In this document: piece after piece, positions 13,251-27,100 of the stretch
How positions within the stretch are numbered: the stretch's first letter is position 1
Layout of the letters: every line of letters begins with the position of its first letter
Assembly: GCF_015832195.1 (NCBI RefSeq)
Contig: NC_052018.1
Coordinates: forward strand, 68,323,666 to 68,387,665
Direction of reading: 5' to 3'
DNA from: Motacilla alba alba
Lineage: Eukaryota; Chordata; Aves; Passeriformes; Motacillidae
Length of the DNA: 64,000 nucleotides
Position numbers and translations under genes: made by a program
The notes under the pieces: generated by a model
Told to the model about the DNA's origin: nothing
What the model saw: the letters and a program-made list of their open reading frames with translations, nothing else
The model's database searches: none

Positions 13251-13791
13251 TTTTTGATTTACCTAGGTCTTAATAATTCCTTTTATATCGATGAAGATTG
13301 AGATGAAAACCTCAAAAATCAAATCACTTCCTTTTTTTATGGCTGTACTTCCGTAAGTCTTAAATGCATTGATGTTCTCACTTCTTGTCATTTTATATTA
13401 CTAAAGTTTGATTTAACATCAATGTATTGGACTTCAGTAGACTAGAAATTTTGGCATATTCAAAGATCATTTAAAAAATTCAAGTCAATTTAAAAAAATT
13501 GCTATTTAAACTTTCAGACTCTTCATAGATTTCTTATCACTTCCTATGAAGTATTTAATGTTTTCTTTGAAGTCCCCCTACAAGTATTCCTTAACTTATA
13601 GGGCTTATTCTATTGAATTGTGCATATAATTCTCATTAGCACCAGTGGGAATTACATATGCAGATCAAAGGAACATAATTTTTATTTGCCTAAGAAAATT
13701 AGAGAAGCTGTTTAGAAATGCAAGCTTAGGAGTGTGTCTTGACCATGTTTTTCTCTCCTCAATGGGACTATAAGACTTCTCTTTTTTTTTT

Positions 13792-13806
13792 TTTTTGTCA
13801 TTTTCA
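13792..13806. repeat. Homopolymer T tract (15 T)
   Basis: An uninterrupted run of T. No retrotransposon body adjoins it on either side, so it is probably simple slippage rather than a retroposed tail. Confidence 0.9.
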
Positions 13807-14136
13807 TTTTTAAGGGCAATTTAAAAGGCGCCCATTCAGAGGAATAGCATAAAATGCTATTCATATATATATGTATATACTCACACTAGCATTCCTCAGC
13901 TCATCTGCGAGATACTAACTAAACTGTCCAAGGGTTTGTAAGGCACAAAGGAGTTGTGGCCAGAAATGAAGCTATATTGTGATCTACACTGCAGTCCTAG
14001 TCCTAAATTCGGGATTTGCAGAGAAGTGAGGTAGTTGGACTGCAGAAATCCATAGAGTCAAGCTGTGCATTCTTCCACAGCTTGAATCCCTAGGTAAGTC
14101 AAAAGTGTTTAGTTTCACTCGTGCTTTAACATATGG

Positions 14137-14158
14137 TAGGAGTCATAGATGACTCCTA
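14137..14158. repeat. 22-bp near-continuous palindrome
   Basis: The arm TAGGAGTCAT (14137-14146) pairs exactly with ATGACTCCTA (14149-14158) around the 2-nt centre AG. Each arm contains a GAGTCA/TGACTC core resembling half of an AP-1 site, but neither is a full consensus site. Confidence 0.85.
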
Positions 14159-14159
14159 A

Positions 14160-14460
14160 AGTGAGTTAGGCACAGTGCTTCTGCATGCTCCTTTGACATG
14201 TTCTGGTGACAGAACTCTTTATTCCTTTTTCTTTTCACTCAGTGCTTATAGCCACCCACAATGGAAGGCATTCATGCCCCTACTCTAGGCACCCACATTT
14301 GGTGTAGTTCAGAGCACAGAAAGTTAGAGGTCTTTCTTTCTAAGCTCTCAGTGGAATAATTAAAGTAGCAGTGACAAATTTTCCCCCAAGGCAGATGACA
14401 GGAGCACAGTGTATAGTCAGTGCCTGCAAAGGTACAATACCTCTGTTAGGCACCTGAATT
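14160..14460. other. Region with spaced TAGGCAC motifs, possible old repeat
   Basis: TAGGCAC occurs at about 14167, 14286 and 14447. The 'taggcacctgaattta' context resembles old low-copy amniote repeats that carry the phrase taggcacctaaat. The similarity is too short to name a family, and the motif spacing (119 and 161 bp) is irregular. Confidence 0.2.
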
Positions 14461-17429
14461 TATAGGGTAATTGTGTCCTTGCTCCCAGGTTGTTGTCTCT
14501 TAATGAAATCCCACCTTAGAAATTAGCCATAGTTTGCTCTGAATTTCATCCCCAAGCCAGCTCTTATGCCTTCCAGCTGGAGCATAGCTCTGAAAGTCTG
14601 GGCAGCTAATGGACTTGCAAAATACAAGATTGTTCTTGGCAATACTTGTGCAGCTGTTTATGGCATGTAACCTGTGGTGATAGTAAGAGCCTCTGTATCA
14701 AACCTAAGACCTGAATCACAATTAGCTGCTCTAACACAGCTGTTCTGGCTTTGGAGAAATTAGTGGCCTAATTTCCTTTTGTATAAAATATATTTTAAAT
14801 GAAAGTATATTGTAATATCCTTTAGAACAAGTAAAGGAAAAAATGCTATAGTCCTTGCTAACTGGTTGTTATCGTTATAACTTTTGTTATTGAAAAATGA
14901 TTTATTTTTATTTTAATTCTTTAGTCTGAACTCTTTTACACTAATTTGCAACCATGGGCCATCTACTCTCCACTATCAAATTCCCATTTCCTCACTAGGC
15001 ATGTATGAGAGTTTATCAAATAACACATAAATATTTGCTAAGATTTCACAATCAATGAATGAATTCTCAAATTCTCAAGCATCTTTCCAGTCTGTTAGCT
15101 GTTCTTGTGGCTTGTCCATGAAAACTCAATTTAACAGGGACCTCTTTATTCAATAATTTCTGGTCTATATAAAGAATTCATATGTGAGATGGAAACACTG
15201 AAAAATACAGGTACTCTGACTGCCTCTACCTCCACAAATTGTACATGCATTCACACTGTTAAAATCTCTTCTCAATGATGCTTTCTCCCCCCTGAAAATT
15301 TAACCATTACAAGAAACCTACTGAGAAAAGTCCCAGGCTCCTTCCTCACCTGGGAAGGTCGAGAAAAACAGAGGTAAAGCAGATAGAATATTTTAAGAGT
15401 TACTCCTTCAATCTGACTGCTCCAGAGGAATCTCCTGTTCAGGTAGCCATCCTGCATGCATCAGGCTAACAACTCCTCAGCCTTAGTCTGTATCCACAGC
15501 TTGCTGCTTGCTTTTTTTTTTTTGGTCGTTGGTTGGTTTTTTTTTTTTCTTTAGATAATTTGGTTTATTTTCAGCAATGTGAAGGTATGAATCTATTTAG
15601 ACAAAATCTGTCTTCCATAAACTTATGCCTACTGGCACTGACTACATTACTTTCCTTTACATCTTTATTAAGGAATCCTTATTATCGGCTGGTCCGCACT
15701 TTACTTCAGGGTTTATGATAAGCTGACAGACATAATTACTTTGATCATCCCAATTGTCTTTTTCAATATTGGCTGTTCCATGAGCCACTGAAAATCAACA
15801 TTAGCTAATGTTAATGAGGGATTCTTCCTGAAGTATGTAAGTGTAAGTTTTCCAATCATATGAGAAATCCTCATATCAATCTCTCCCTCTTGTAACTGCT
15901 GATAAAACCTCTCAAAGTTACTTATGCCATAGAAAATACTTCATCATATGGTATGAATGAAGTACTCTTCAGACACCTTTTATCATATTATCTATTTCTG
16001 AATGCTTTAGCCTGTCATGTAATTCAAATGAAAGGGTAGAGTTTGCCAAATCTCATTGATCAGCTGGATTTGATTTATCAGTCAAAAGATGAACCTCCTA
16101 ATCAAGTAAAATTGTGATCAATATAGCCCACTTCAGTTTTTTTTTTCAAGCTCTTTGAAATATATTTTATCCTTAAATCTCTCTGTAGATCTCCTTACGC
16201 TTTTCTAGAAAGTTTATAGGTTTCATGAGTTCCTAGCTTTAGTTTATTGCTATAAATACCCTCTTCCTTTTCTTTGTATTTCTCCCTTAAATTTTGTTAT
16301 AGCTGGCTTTGCTTCCAATTTAGTCTTGGTATACTGTGACATTATTGTATGTGTGTTAAAGTGTTCTAAATGCAATTAAAATGTTAATCTTTAGGTGCAT
16401 CCCTCAAATAATTTGGCTCAGGCTTTATCATTTATTGAAAATTGCCTTTTAAAGAAAGACAAAAATTTTTAGTTTTATATTTCTTTCCACATAACAAACC
16501 AAAACATTCTATGACCTCTTGTATCTCAGCATCAGCTCCAATATAAGGTCTGTTGAAGGACTCTTCTTACTTCGTGATTAAACTCTTGTTTTCCAGGTAT
16601 TACATAAAAGGTTTCTAAAAATCCTGAAGGCTGAGTGTTGGTGTAAGTGCACATCAAGCAAACTGAAGTTCTTCACAATGACATTTAATATAGGAATTGA
16701 ACAAAGAAAGCCTCAGATGGAAAGTTGTGTCTGGCTTCTTGTCTGTTCCTTTATTTGCTTTTTAAATAAATTTGATTATTTTAAAATAAGCCTAAAGTAG
16801 AAGATAAAATCTTTTTTAGCATGTATAATTTTATTTTCCAATTTTCTGTTATCAGGACATCTACCAGAGAAGTTAAAACTCATTCAGCCACTAACTTCAA
16901 GAAAGTGAATTTTCAAATGTACCCTTTCATAATGTATTTATGACCTTGAAGTCATAATAATGCTTCTTTGTGTAAAGTAAAACTTTTCCGTTACTTGAAA
17001 TGAAAGAGGATTATTCACATATTGAGGTGTTAATTAGCAATTTCCATTGATATCATGGGTTATTTTAAAAATTTACCTGTTGAACAGAGAGATGAAGGCA
17101 GTAATAGTAACAGACCAGTTCTCACAGTAAAACTCTGATTATGCTCCAGAGGAAAAAAATGTTTAAAGGTTATTATGTTCTCTACAGTCAAAGAAAACTA
17201 AAAAATTATCATAAATGATGGGGAGGAAAATAATTTATCTAACAAAAGGAGCATAAAACTTTCCTCCCAATCAGGCAGACACATGGACTATAATGGTTGG
17301 GCTTTTTGGCTGCCTCCCACGCTGAGCCTCCTGCTTTACCCAGTAAAAACATACAATTTTAAGATAGATGAGTGTTCTGTCCTTGGTCAGAAACTAGTGT
17401 AAAAAAAAGTTAGTGGATAATTGCCGTCA

Positions 17430-17690
17430 TTTCACTTCGGTACTTCTGTAAAGGGAGCAGACAGAAGCATGTCCGAGCCTGGTGAGGCACTAGGAAGGTT
17501 CTGGAACGGCCATGATGAGGAAGCTTCCATGGGGAAGAAGTAACATCCACCTTCAGGAGATGCCCGTGAGCAGAGTGGAGGGTGAGCTCAGAGGCCAGCT
17601 CAAGCAGCAATCTGCTGTGGTTCTGCCTGCGGAGCTCTGCTGATGCCCACCAGAAATTACCAGGAGGTTCTGCCTCGGTCTGACAGTGGT
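17430..17690. other. GC- and CpG-bearing patch, unidentified
   Basis: Within otherwise AT-rich DNA this segment holds about half a dozen CpG dinucleotides (for example at cttcggtac, gtccgagcc, gaacggcc, gcccgtgag, tgcggagc, cctcggtc). A 66-codon minus-strand frame (17410-17610) crosses it but has no motif. Possible explanations are a decayed transposon, a conserved regulatory element or an eroded retrocopy. Nothing in the sequence decides between them. Confidence 0.3.
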
Positions 17691-18140
17691 AAACACAGGC
17701 TTCACTTGTTCAGTCAAATCCCTGTTAAATCTAATTGCTTTTAAAGGCAGCAGTGCTCTTCCTCTGAGAAGAAAAAACTTCTATCAGCATATAAAGATTC
17801 CATAATTTTGAGTATGATCATCTGTGTGAGAGAAAGTGTGAACTAGAGAGCCATTAGTAAAGAGTGTGTTTTGGGTACACACTTCCTATTTTCTCTCTAA
17901 ATCATGCAAGTGTGAATAATTTTGTGAAATGTCATCAGGACCCTTGTTACTGTCAGTAATTCTGTAATAGCAAAACCACACACTGCTGTAATGGAGGAAA
18001 TTTTGAATGGCTTTTTTTTTTTCCAAATTGGTTATTTTTACATCACTCATCCATGAGAAAGAGTGTGAGAGTTAAAAATAGTTTGGGTTTGCAAACAGTA
18101 GACAAGAGAATTGTAAAAAGCTACAATACATTATATTTGC

Positions 18141-18213
18141 AATAGTATATAAAGAATATATAATAGTATATAAGATATACTATCATACTTATATAATAGT
18201 ATATAAGAATATG
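18141..18213. repeat. TA-rich minisatellite-like repeat
   Basis: Three imperfect copies of a unit like AATAGTATATAAAGA, with an inverted partner (ATATACTATCATA) in the middle. The whole is almost pure A/T and can form hairpins. Confidence 0.8.
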
Positions 18214-21200
18214 TTGTCAAGAGTCAGAAAGTTTATATTAAGTAATTTGCTTTATCACCTTTGGCACTATCCTGCCACCTACTAATCCTACACAACTGCA
18301 ATCCCATCTTTCATGGGCATCTGTGGATAGCAGTTCACAGGAAGAACAAAGGTGATAGAAACCTGCAGGTGCAATTTATCCCTGCTCAAACAGCAGTAAC
18401 AGGACAAAAGCGTGCAATAATGTGATCAACAGGAGTGAACTGAAAACCTCACCCCCAGCAAGAGTGTCACTTGCTCTGTTCACCAGGGAATGTTGTTCTT
18501 CTGCAGAAGGAGATGGTGTGGGGCCATGCTGGGGACATCTGCCATCAAACAACTCCCTCCTGCTCCTGCTCTTGCATCTGCAGCTTGAGTGCCCAGCTTG
18601 GACAAAAGACTTCCCCAAGGGCTTCCATCTGCAAAGCAGTGGCCACTCAGCACTAATATTATCTTTTATAGATTAATCAGGGCTACCAAGGTGCAGAACA
18701 AAGGAAGGGAGAAAGTACCAATAGGTTAATTTTGTCACACCCTTTTTTTGAAAAGTGGGTCAGCATTACAGCTGTCAGGTTTTAATTTTAAAGAAGGATG
18801 AGCCTGGAGTTCTTGTTACCCACCTCCAGTTATTTTCACTGCATTCCAGCCAGGACTGATGGTCTCTGAAGGGTGCACCAATCCTGCTCATTTTCAGGAT
18901 TAGAGCAGCTCCTAAAATGCTGGCCCTCTGAGAACTTTGTCAGAGCTAGTTCAAATAGCTCAATCACTTTCACTTGCCTGCTATACAGCAGGGCAGACAC
19001 AAGACATAAAGCACTCACAATATGTCAATAGTCTTTATTCCTCTTTCTCCAGTCCTGGACAGATTAGGAAAAGGGATTAATAAATTGGATTCTTCTTTTG
19101 AAACACCTAGGATTAATAAAGTAAATCTATAGCTTTAAAAATATTTGTCAATAGCTTTTATAATATTTCCTGAAGATGTCTATAAACCAGAACTGCAGAA
19201 TGGAAATGAGTATTTCCACAAATTCCACACTAATAATTGTGAAGAAGAGTCTTCAATAATCATATAGATATGGTTAGGTTCAGAAAAAGACATCAGTAAA
19301 GGGAAATTATTTCCAATTTTTCTTGCAGATATGAATAACAAAAAAGATCATTTAGTTACCTTTTATTTTCTGTACAGTGGTAAATGAGATATTTTGGATT
19401 AGAAATGAGTTAGAATGGATTAGAGAATATGATAAACATGTTTGCAAAGGTTTTCAGTGTTTTTTTTCCAGTCATTGCCATTATAACTGTGGATTCTTGA
19501 ATTGCAATAAAATTTTGATAATTCCCAAGGCCATACTTTGTACTGAAAAATAATTGTCTTCATAGCACAAGAAATTAAAAGAGGTACAAATAAAAGGAGT
19601 ATAATAAGGATTCTTGTAGTTGGATTTTGATAGTTGCTGTTAAGGACACTGCTGATATGTGCCTGAAGAATCATCTGCAGTGATGTACTTGCTGTAATTT
19701 CTAATTTATTTATGAGTGAACAGAGTAAACATATTGATATGAAATTGAAACCTGTTAACTCCAGAAGTAAGTCTGAGAACTATAATCATTACACAAGGTT
19801 TAAAAGGAGTCAGGTGTACCAAATGGCATTTAAAAAGTTTTATTCACTAATATCTGAGTATGAAAATAATTATTACATTTAAAGTCCACTGAAGAAGGAA
19901 AAATATGGCATTATCTTTTCATTCCTGTGGCTCATTATCCTCATACATGCTTTTTAACCTCTTTGCTTTAAACGTCCTTCAGGATAATAGTATTTGAGCT
20001 ACCATGAAATCCAGGAATTACACACGAAGATATTTACTGCCAGGTTTGAAGTAGGATATTTGACTACAAAACTGCACTTGCGTTAGGAGCATGTACAGAG
20101 CCATCAGCAGTACAACTTCTATTTCAGTCAGACACGTCACTGGGTTTGTTGCATGTGGAAAGTTGAAGTGTAGTGACCTTGTAGTCATTACACAGAATAT
20201 GGAATGCTCCTTATATAAAAGTTTGGATTATGTCTTAGATTCCAATTTTGAATAAATTTTCAAATTCCTGGCCTTGATGCTTTGTGTTGAGGATACTTTT
20301 GCTATTGTATTTTTTCGTATGATAATACAGGATATTCTCATGAAAACTGATAAATATAGGAGCTAAAAATGGCTTATACTTGAAATTATCTTTCTAACAT
20401 AAAAACCTAGCTCTTCTTTTCAAGGGAGTGTTGCATGGAGTCCTCCATTGCTGTGATACTAGCTGCACAACACTTCAGACTTAAGAACTGAGGACACTTC
20501 CTTCTATACAACATAAATTTAAATTTTATCTAAAATACTAAACAACAATTAATAATGCCTAGAACTTCAAAACTATCAGGTGAGTTTACTCCAACAATGG
20601 TGGAAAACCTATTCACCAAATTAAACACACTGAAAACAGTCTTTATTAGTGTCTAGCACATTACAAAAACTGGCAAATAACTGAGATATGTAGTAAAAAA
20701 AAACAGGAGAGAAATGTTGTGGCTTTTGCCACTGTTATAAGCAGGTGGAATTACAAATTTGAAGTGAATGGAAAATGAAGAGAATAGAGTCAGATGCAAA
20801 AGACAGGCCACTTTTAAAATTAAATCAGTGCAAGATATCATGTGTGTCTTCATGAACAAGTCTGCCCCTCGAAACTTTGGCAATGAACTTGGTGAGAAAG
20901 GAAAAACTCCTGATCTAATTCTCACTTCAGGTGAAACTGTTGAGTCCAGCTGTTAAACACAGACTCAGAGTGACATCAAAATTTAAGACTCTGAATACTG
21001 ATGAATGCTGGAGTACTCGATTCTGTGATTTACCAAGCAAAATAATTTAATAAATTCCATTCTAATAGTGCAGTTTAAAGTTCAAAAATATTTTTTTAAG
21101 ACTTTAGGGAGGGTATTGTGGGACAGAGGTAAAAACCTAAGTCTTACCTTAGGTCTAAATGTCATAACAACAGACTGCTTTGAGGAACTATTAATATTCC

Positions 21201-22181
21201 CATGCAGGTTGTCAGATTCAGGTTTTTTACCTTAAAAACTCATATCCATATCCATACAGGCTCTGTCCAGTTGCCTCTTTTCCTGACATTACTTTGTCTC
21301 TAATTCCATTCTCTACCTCTTATTCTCCTTCACTTTAGACTCTCTTACATATTTTCACATATGAATGGTACATAGCTGCATTGAGTGTAACACATGAAAT
21401 TCAAAGTTCTGTAGCTGACAAATGGATTCTATTCTCTCAAGTCCCTAATTTTGTTTACGAGGTAAATGTGAAAAATTGAAAATTATTTTATGTTATATGT
21501 AGAACTGCATATGACAATAACAGTGGCATAGCATTTATGGGAATGATCTTTTCAAGCTTTCAAGTAACAGAGGAAATAAATTTGAAATATGTAATGCCTT
21601 TTCATACCATTCAACTAAATTTTTATGATGTATTTTTTTAAATAATTACTTTTTTAGAGAATATTTATATTAATTTCTCATCGTTCCAGCCCATACTTTT
21701 CTCACTCTCCCAGACACAAAGACCTCTAGCTAAGTTAAAAATTAAGGAATGAGTTGGAAAACACAAAAGAACTTTTTTGTTATAATAAATGTCAAATGAT
21801 ACAAACTCAGAGCTTGCAGAGTTAAGTTAAATGGAGAAAGCAATTCTTGGTATGTGTCAAGGGTAGGAGACCTTCATGACAAACCAGTAACAAATCTACT
21901 AGGGAGGTCAAACACAACTATTGAAATGCTTCTGCTCCCTGAGATCAGAAAACTTGTGACAGGAAAATTTATTTTATCTACTTTAATTTATTTTAATATT
22001 ATTATTTATTAAGTCAAATAATACTGAAACATAAGATGATTATATTAAATATTTAAATCTGTTCTGTTGTAATTCTTGGAAGTACAACCCTCCAGTAATT
22101 AAAATACTCAATTCAGAATTTCTGTTGGACCATCCAACTAACCAGTAAAGTTTAATCTATAATTTCATTGGGATTTGTGAT

Positions 22182-22195
22182 TAGATTATAATCTA
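22182..22195. repeat. 14-bp perfect palindrome
   Basis: TAGATTATAATCTA is self-complementary without a spacer. It lies in AT-rich DNA, where such a palindrome is not very surprising. Confidence 0.8.
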
Positions 22196-22342
22196 TATAT
22201 TTCCATATATAACCAATCATATGCTGTTGTATCAACTAAAGCACTAATGTTTTGTATATCAAACTCAAAGGCTATGAATTTGAAAATCTAGAGGAAGATG
22301 TTTCAATTCTATAAACTAAGAACTTTATCTGCTAATACTACA

Positions 22343-22380
22343 AGAGAAAATTTCAAATGGAAGAGAAAATTTCAAATGGA
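22343..22380. repeat. Perfect 19-bp tandem duplication
   Basis: The unit AGAGAAAATTTCAAATGGA occurs twice head to tail with no mismatch, which suggests a recent slippage event. It is followed by AATTTTCT, the inverse of part of the unit. Confidence 0.9.
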
Positions 22381-23649
22381 AATTTTCTGAGTCCGAGGTC
22401 TAATTTAAGGATGCAAAGTTGACACTTTTTCCTTCCTTCCAAATCTATAGAAATGTCATTTTAGGGAAAAAAATACAGGAGTCCAATATGATTACAAAAA
22501 AATTTCGATTGCATTAAACAATATTTAAGAGAAGACCTAATCTGGTCATGATAGTTTGGACAAGGACAGTGAAAGATGAAAGACGCTTAAATTGCTCCTT
22601 CCACAGAGACAGTTAAAATGTAGCTGCAAAAACAACCCCAAAATTAAGTGAATCAATTTGGTGACATGTTCCTAAATGTGTGAGATTTCCAGACTAATCA
22701 AATGCAGCTGGCTATCATTACCCAGTCTTTAATAATAACAAAATACATTGCACTGCAAACTGTCTTTTCAGCTTCATACATCTTAAACTGCCGGTAACAA
22801 TTTTTGAGGTTTAATTGTGATGGTAATTATAGTGAACAGTATAATGAACACACAATACATCATTTGATGAAAATTCCTTTGTGACAACGCCTAACAGCCT
22901 GAGTTCAGGAAAAGCAAAAAGCCTTGATTCGCATTGTTCTCTTGCACCTGTAGAGCTCTAATATTTTAAAAATATTCCTTAACAAATTATCTTATTAAAA
23001 TCTGTGTATAAGCTGCCAGTACAAGTTAGAATTGTATTGCACTAATGCAGTAAGCAGAGAGATGGGACTTCTACCATTGAAAATGAGCTGGAGGTATATA
23101 AAAGCATGTAGTTACTAATTCCTCTAATGAATCTAGACTAACAATTGTCATTTCATTCATATACAAGTTGCAGTCTATCACCATTGTGTGCTTACTGTGG
23201 CTTTTAACTGCTACAAAGATCATGACAGTGACTGATCCATTGAGATTTCATTGCAATTCCTAGATCTGCAGGAGACTGACAGGGTTTCTGCATGTGCTTC
23301 ACCTGCTTTGGGTTTATCTACATGCATACTGAAGAAAATAATAACTGTAGTCTTTATAAAAGTCCTTCTTTGCCTGTTTATTGCTTCTCTGCTAGGGTGG
23401 CATATGGGAAAGAAGCACAAAGTAGGCAGGAACATCACTTGAGGGATGCTCATTCTCAACTGCTGAATATTAAAAAAAATAAGTCCATGTTTTAAATAGT
23501 TTGCATTGCAATAACCTCCCTGTCCCTTTAACATAAATATAAGAATAAAAGGCAGCATGATCTAAGCATATATGAAGGACAGAGCAGGCAGCTCTAAGGT
23601 TCTTGATTAGCTTTGTGTTAAATGACAAAGGAAATCTGGGCTGTCACAA

Positions 23650-24192
23650 GGTTGAGGGAGGTGCTTTTCCCCTTTTACTCAGCACTGGAGAGGCCACAGC
23701 TGCAGTGCTGTGCTCACTTTGGGCTCCTCAGCATAAAAGAGATATAAAGCTCCAGGAAAGATCCAACAAAGGGCTGTGAATGTGATTAAGGGACTGGAGA
23801 ATCTCTCTTCTAAGGAAAGAGAGATGGGGCTTTTCAGCCTGGAGAGAAGGCTTGAAGGAAATCTTGTCAGTGTATACAAACACCCGAAGGGAAGTAGTAA
23901 AGAGGATAGAGTCAGGCACTTTCCAGCGGAGCCCAGTGGCAGATGAAGAGGCAGTGGGCAAAAACTGAAAAACAGAAGGCTCCATTTGACCTTCAGGAAA
24001 CCCAGCTGCTAGGAAGGTGACTAACCACTAGCACAGGTTGCCCAGAGAGATTGCAGAGATCTCCAGCCTTGGAGATATTCAAAAGATGTCTGGACGTGGT
24101 CATGGGCAACAGATCTAGGTGACACTGCTTGAGTAAGGGGTGTGGAAAATGTGAACTTCAGGGCTCCCATCCAACCTGAAACATAGTCTGAG
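23650..24192 (+). mobile_element. CR1 LINE fragment, end of reverse transcriptase to 3' UTR
   Basis: CR1 is the main avian LINE. It copies itself by target-primed reverse transcription, and most copies are 5'-truncated. This one shows the typical order. A block like 'ccttttactcagcactggagaggccac' (about 23670) encodes the Leu-Tyr-Ser-Ala-Leu-x-Arg-Pro region. 'gattaagggactggag' (about 23785) encodes Ile-Lys-Gly-Leu-Glu. 'cttttcagcctggagagaagg' (about 23830) encodes Leu-Phe-Ser-Leu-Glu-Arg-Arg. Then come 'caggttgcccagagagattg' (about 24035) and 'ggagatattcaaaagatgtctggac' (about 24070) of the 3' UTR. Stops and frameshifts abound, so it is dead. The 3' terminal 8-bp units are not preserved, and the end is set near 24192 where similarity fades. 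Open minus-strand frames here are antisense shadows. Confidence 0.85.
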
Positions 24193-27100
24193 GCAGGCAC
24201 AGGCCAGCACTCAGTTTGTATAGCAATTTCTGCCAAAGCCAACCAGCAGCATCATGTAAACTTCTTCTCACATGAAGACATCAAGAGGATTTGTGGAATC
24301 CATCAGAAAGGCATTAAAGAGTATTATCCTCTCTGTTCTAGTAGTCTCTCAAGCAGCTGGTTGCGTCTAATACAAATAGAATATGCATTATGCTATTAAG
24401 ACATCTCTTTTTCTGCATTAAACACATAGAGCATGCATGTAATTTAGTAAAATAAAGCTAATTTCCTTGCACAGGATGAGATTAGACTGCTTATTTTTCC
24501 TTCTTAATACCAACAGAACAATGGCTCTTCAAAAAACTAATTGAAATCGGCATAAAAACACTATAACCACTATTCATTGTGCAGAAAAAAAAGAGGTTCT
24601 GCAAAGCAACACATCTACCTTAGCACTTTCTATAGCATTTGTGTAGTGTATAAGAAAAGGGACATGAATATTCAATGGAATTGTTTCCTAAGATTTATAT
24701 ACAAGGAAAATAAACTTTCTCCTCTTAAGGTGCTTGTAGTCTATCTGTGTGTAGTAACAAGTGATTTAAATCAACATCAGCAACCTTAAAGCAAATATAA
24801 GCTTTCATATATTTCACATTTCATGACTATAAACATGAAAGCAACAATTTTCTCTTTGTTGCTGAGGTTTTTCTGGAGCATTAGGGAAATTTCTCTGGCT
24901 GCATACCTTAAATCAGCTACCACCCAAGCACCTGGCCATATGCTGGTGCCACAGAGAGGCTCTGAGAGGAGCTGCAGGGTGTCTTTGCTGTGAGATCTGC
25001 ATGTGGCCTGCTTCATTTCACTTAAGTGAAGGCACCTGCCTAGATCAGGCACCTCTGTTTTTATTCATCTTTAGTGGAGGCAGCTGCATGCTGAGAAGCA
25101 AGGTCAGTAATTACTGCAGCATGGGGAAGCTCTTTGAGCTATGCTGATTTCATGGCAGGATCTCTGCTGGTTGCTTTTTTTCCCACTCAGTCACTTTTTT
25201 GGTTTTTCCTTAGACTTAGCTTCTGGTTCATTGCTCTGCTGCCCATCACTTTCCTGGAAGGAAAACGTACCCCAGAAAACATCCCAGCATTGCTACCCAA
25301 TAGGAAACAATTTAAATTTTTGTTTTTCACTTTCATCTGGCCTAGTGTCCTTCATAAAGCTCCAGAGAAATGGCTGTTAGGTTTTCCTCTTTTCTTCCTA
25401 TGTTTTAAGAAAAAAGCAAACAGGTGCACTTTAGTACATAAACAACCTTAGAGCAGTATGATAGTAGGAATTTATGTTTCTGCAGGTGTTTTCTAGGTCT
25501 GGTAAATTCAGGGTAGTTTGCCCCTTGCTGTGAGAACCTACCGGCATTTTTATAAGGCCAGCCAATGAAGTCCTCTGACTGATTTTTTTCAAGTAAGAGG
25601 TGTGCTGTAAATTAATCTTCAAGCTGTCTTTGTTGCAACTTTTCTTATCCATGCCCTCTGTTCTGTCTTTTTTCTGACTTCTTCAGTTTTGGCTTCCTGC
25701 CTTTTTGGCTCACCTACCTGAAAGTTTTAAGTGACACAAGTGGAGGTTTTTTTGTCTGAAGGTGCCCTATACTTCTATTTTCCTATTCTATATATTCTGA
25801 CAACAGTTTTTCTTCAAGTCTATTAGTAACCAATGTTTTCTATGTGGTATAATTGGATAAATATAATTTTATAATGGGTAAATATAGTAATTAATTGCAT
25901 TTTACAAATAAATAGAATGAATCAATCTGTTGATTGATTGCTTGGAAGGTAAGAAAAATCAAACCAAACCACAACCATCCTTTCCCTTCAGCCAAGAATT
26001 TAAGACATAAATATACATCAACTTTAGGAAAGATTTTATTCCATGAGTATCCTGATGTTAAGGAAGACTAATTTTGCTTAAAGATATGCAATTTATAACT
26101 ATAAATGGTACTTACTTTTTCTGTATTTTTTTCTCCTGAATAAAGACAGCTAAAAATGGGCATTTAGTTTAAAGTTGTCTACAAATACTGCCTCATTAAA
26201 GGAAAGAGGGAGGCATTTCTAAACTGGCATACTCATCACTCTCTGGGAAGCTCTGAGTGCCAGATCAATCCTGCCAAGAGCTGTTTTCCCCAGGTTGTTC
26301 ATGTAGGAAGCATACAGGATGATTCATTTGGCTTATCTTGCCTGACTCATAGACCCTTCATGAATCCTGCCCAAAGTATATACAATTTTGGGTGAAAACT
26401 GAGATTGTTTGGGAGGGGGTTTTTTGGTTTACTGTAATGTGTATAACATTTAACCTCTTACCTAATCTGAGTCCAAATATTTAAAGTCAAAGTTCTTCTA
26501 TAAATATAGCAAAAAGGAATGGAAAATTTTAAAGAATAAAGCTTGCTATACAATTTTATAACATTTGCACTACAAGTAATTGATCTTTACAATCTCTAAA
26601 TCCACATATCAGTGCACAAGAACAGTAAGGATGTTTATCAAATGACTAAATGAAAAATTAGATTAATCATATTTGTCAGTGTGACACAGCTAAGAACACC
26701 TGAATTTTCAGCATTTGGAGTTTGTTTCCTTTAATCAACAGAGTTTTCTTCTACTAAGACAGAAAACTAAGATATGAAAGGCAACTTTGAGGAAATCAAC
26801 TGTGACATACCATCAAAATAGATCATAATTTGCATTTGCTTATGAAATAGTCCCATGTGCATTAATCACTTGGAGTCTTTGGCAAGGGCTTCTCATATCT
26901 GTGTTTCATGGAAGATCAGTTCCTGGCAGGTCTCTGTAACTAGGTTCCCAGAAATAGCTGACTTGAAAAGTAAAACCCTAGAATGTAGAAATAACAGTGA
27001 AGAGAATCTGTATCTCTGCTATTTCCCCTTCACCCCATATTTTTTCTTAGACTGTACTATGAGAACTTCTTTAAAATTTAATTTTCAGTGGGAAGAGGTA

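Larger units (their letters stand above)
12626..23649. other. 11 kb of non-coding sequence, no gene seen
   Basis: The sequence looks unique apart from the small repeats and patches listed separately (13.23, 13.79, 14.14, 14.17-14.45, 17.43, 18.14, 22.18 and 22.34 kb). Open frames reach 112 codons (minus, 23220-23558) but show no domain. Stop-free stretches also occur on the opposite strand at the same places, which argues against coding. Confidence 0.55.

Noticed and set aside
23220..23558. Minus-strand frame of 112 codons
   Set aside because: No domain. Two plus-strand frames are open over the same bases, and there is no splice or poly(A) context. Chance is sufficient.
23679..23985. Two minus-strand frames of 66 and 85 codons
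   Set aside because: Antisense shadows of the plus-strand CR1 fragment at 23.65-24.19 kb.
25134..25451. Plus-strand frame of 105 codons with a membrane-protein-like look
   Set aside because: The Phe/Leu/Trp richness follows from T-rich DNA. A second overlapping frame is open too, and no family resemblance is seen.
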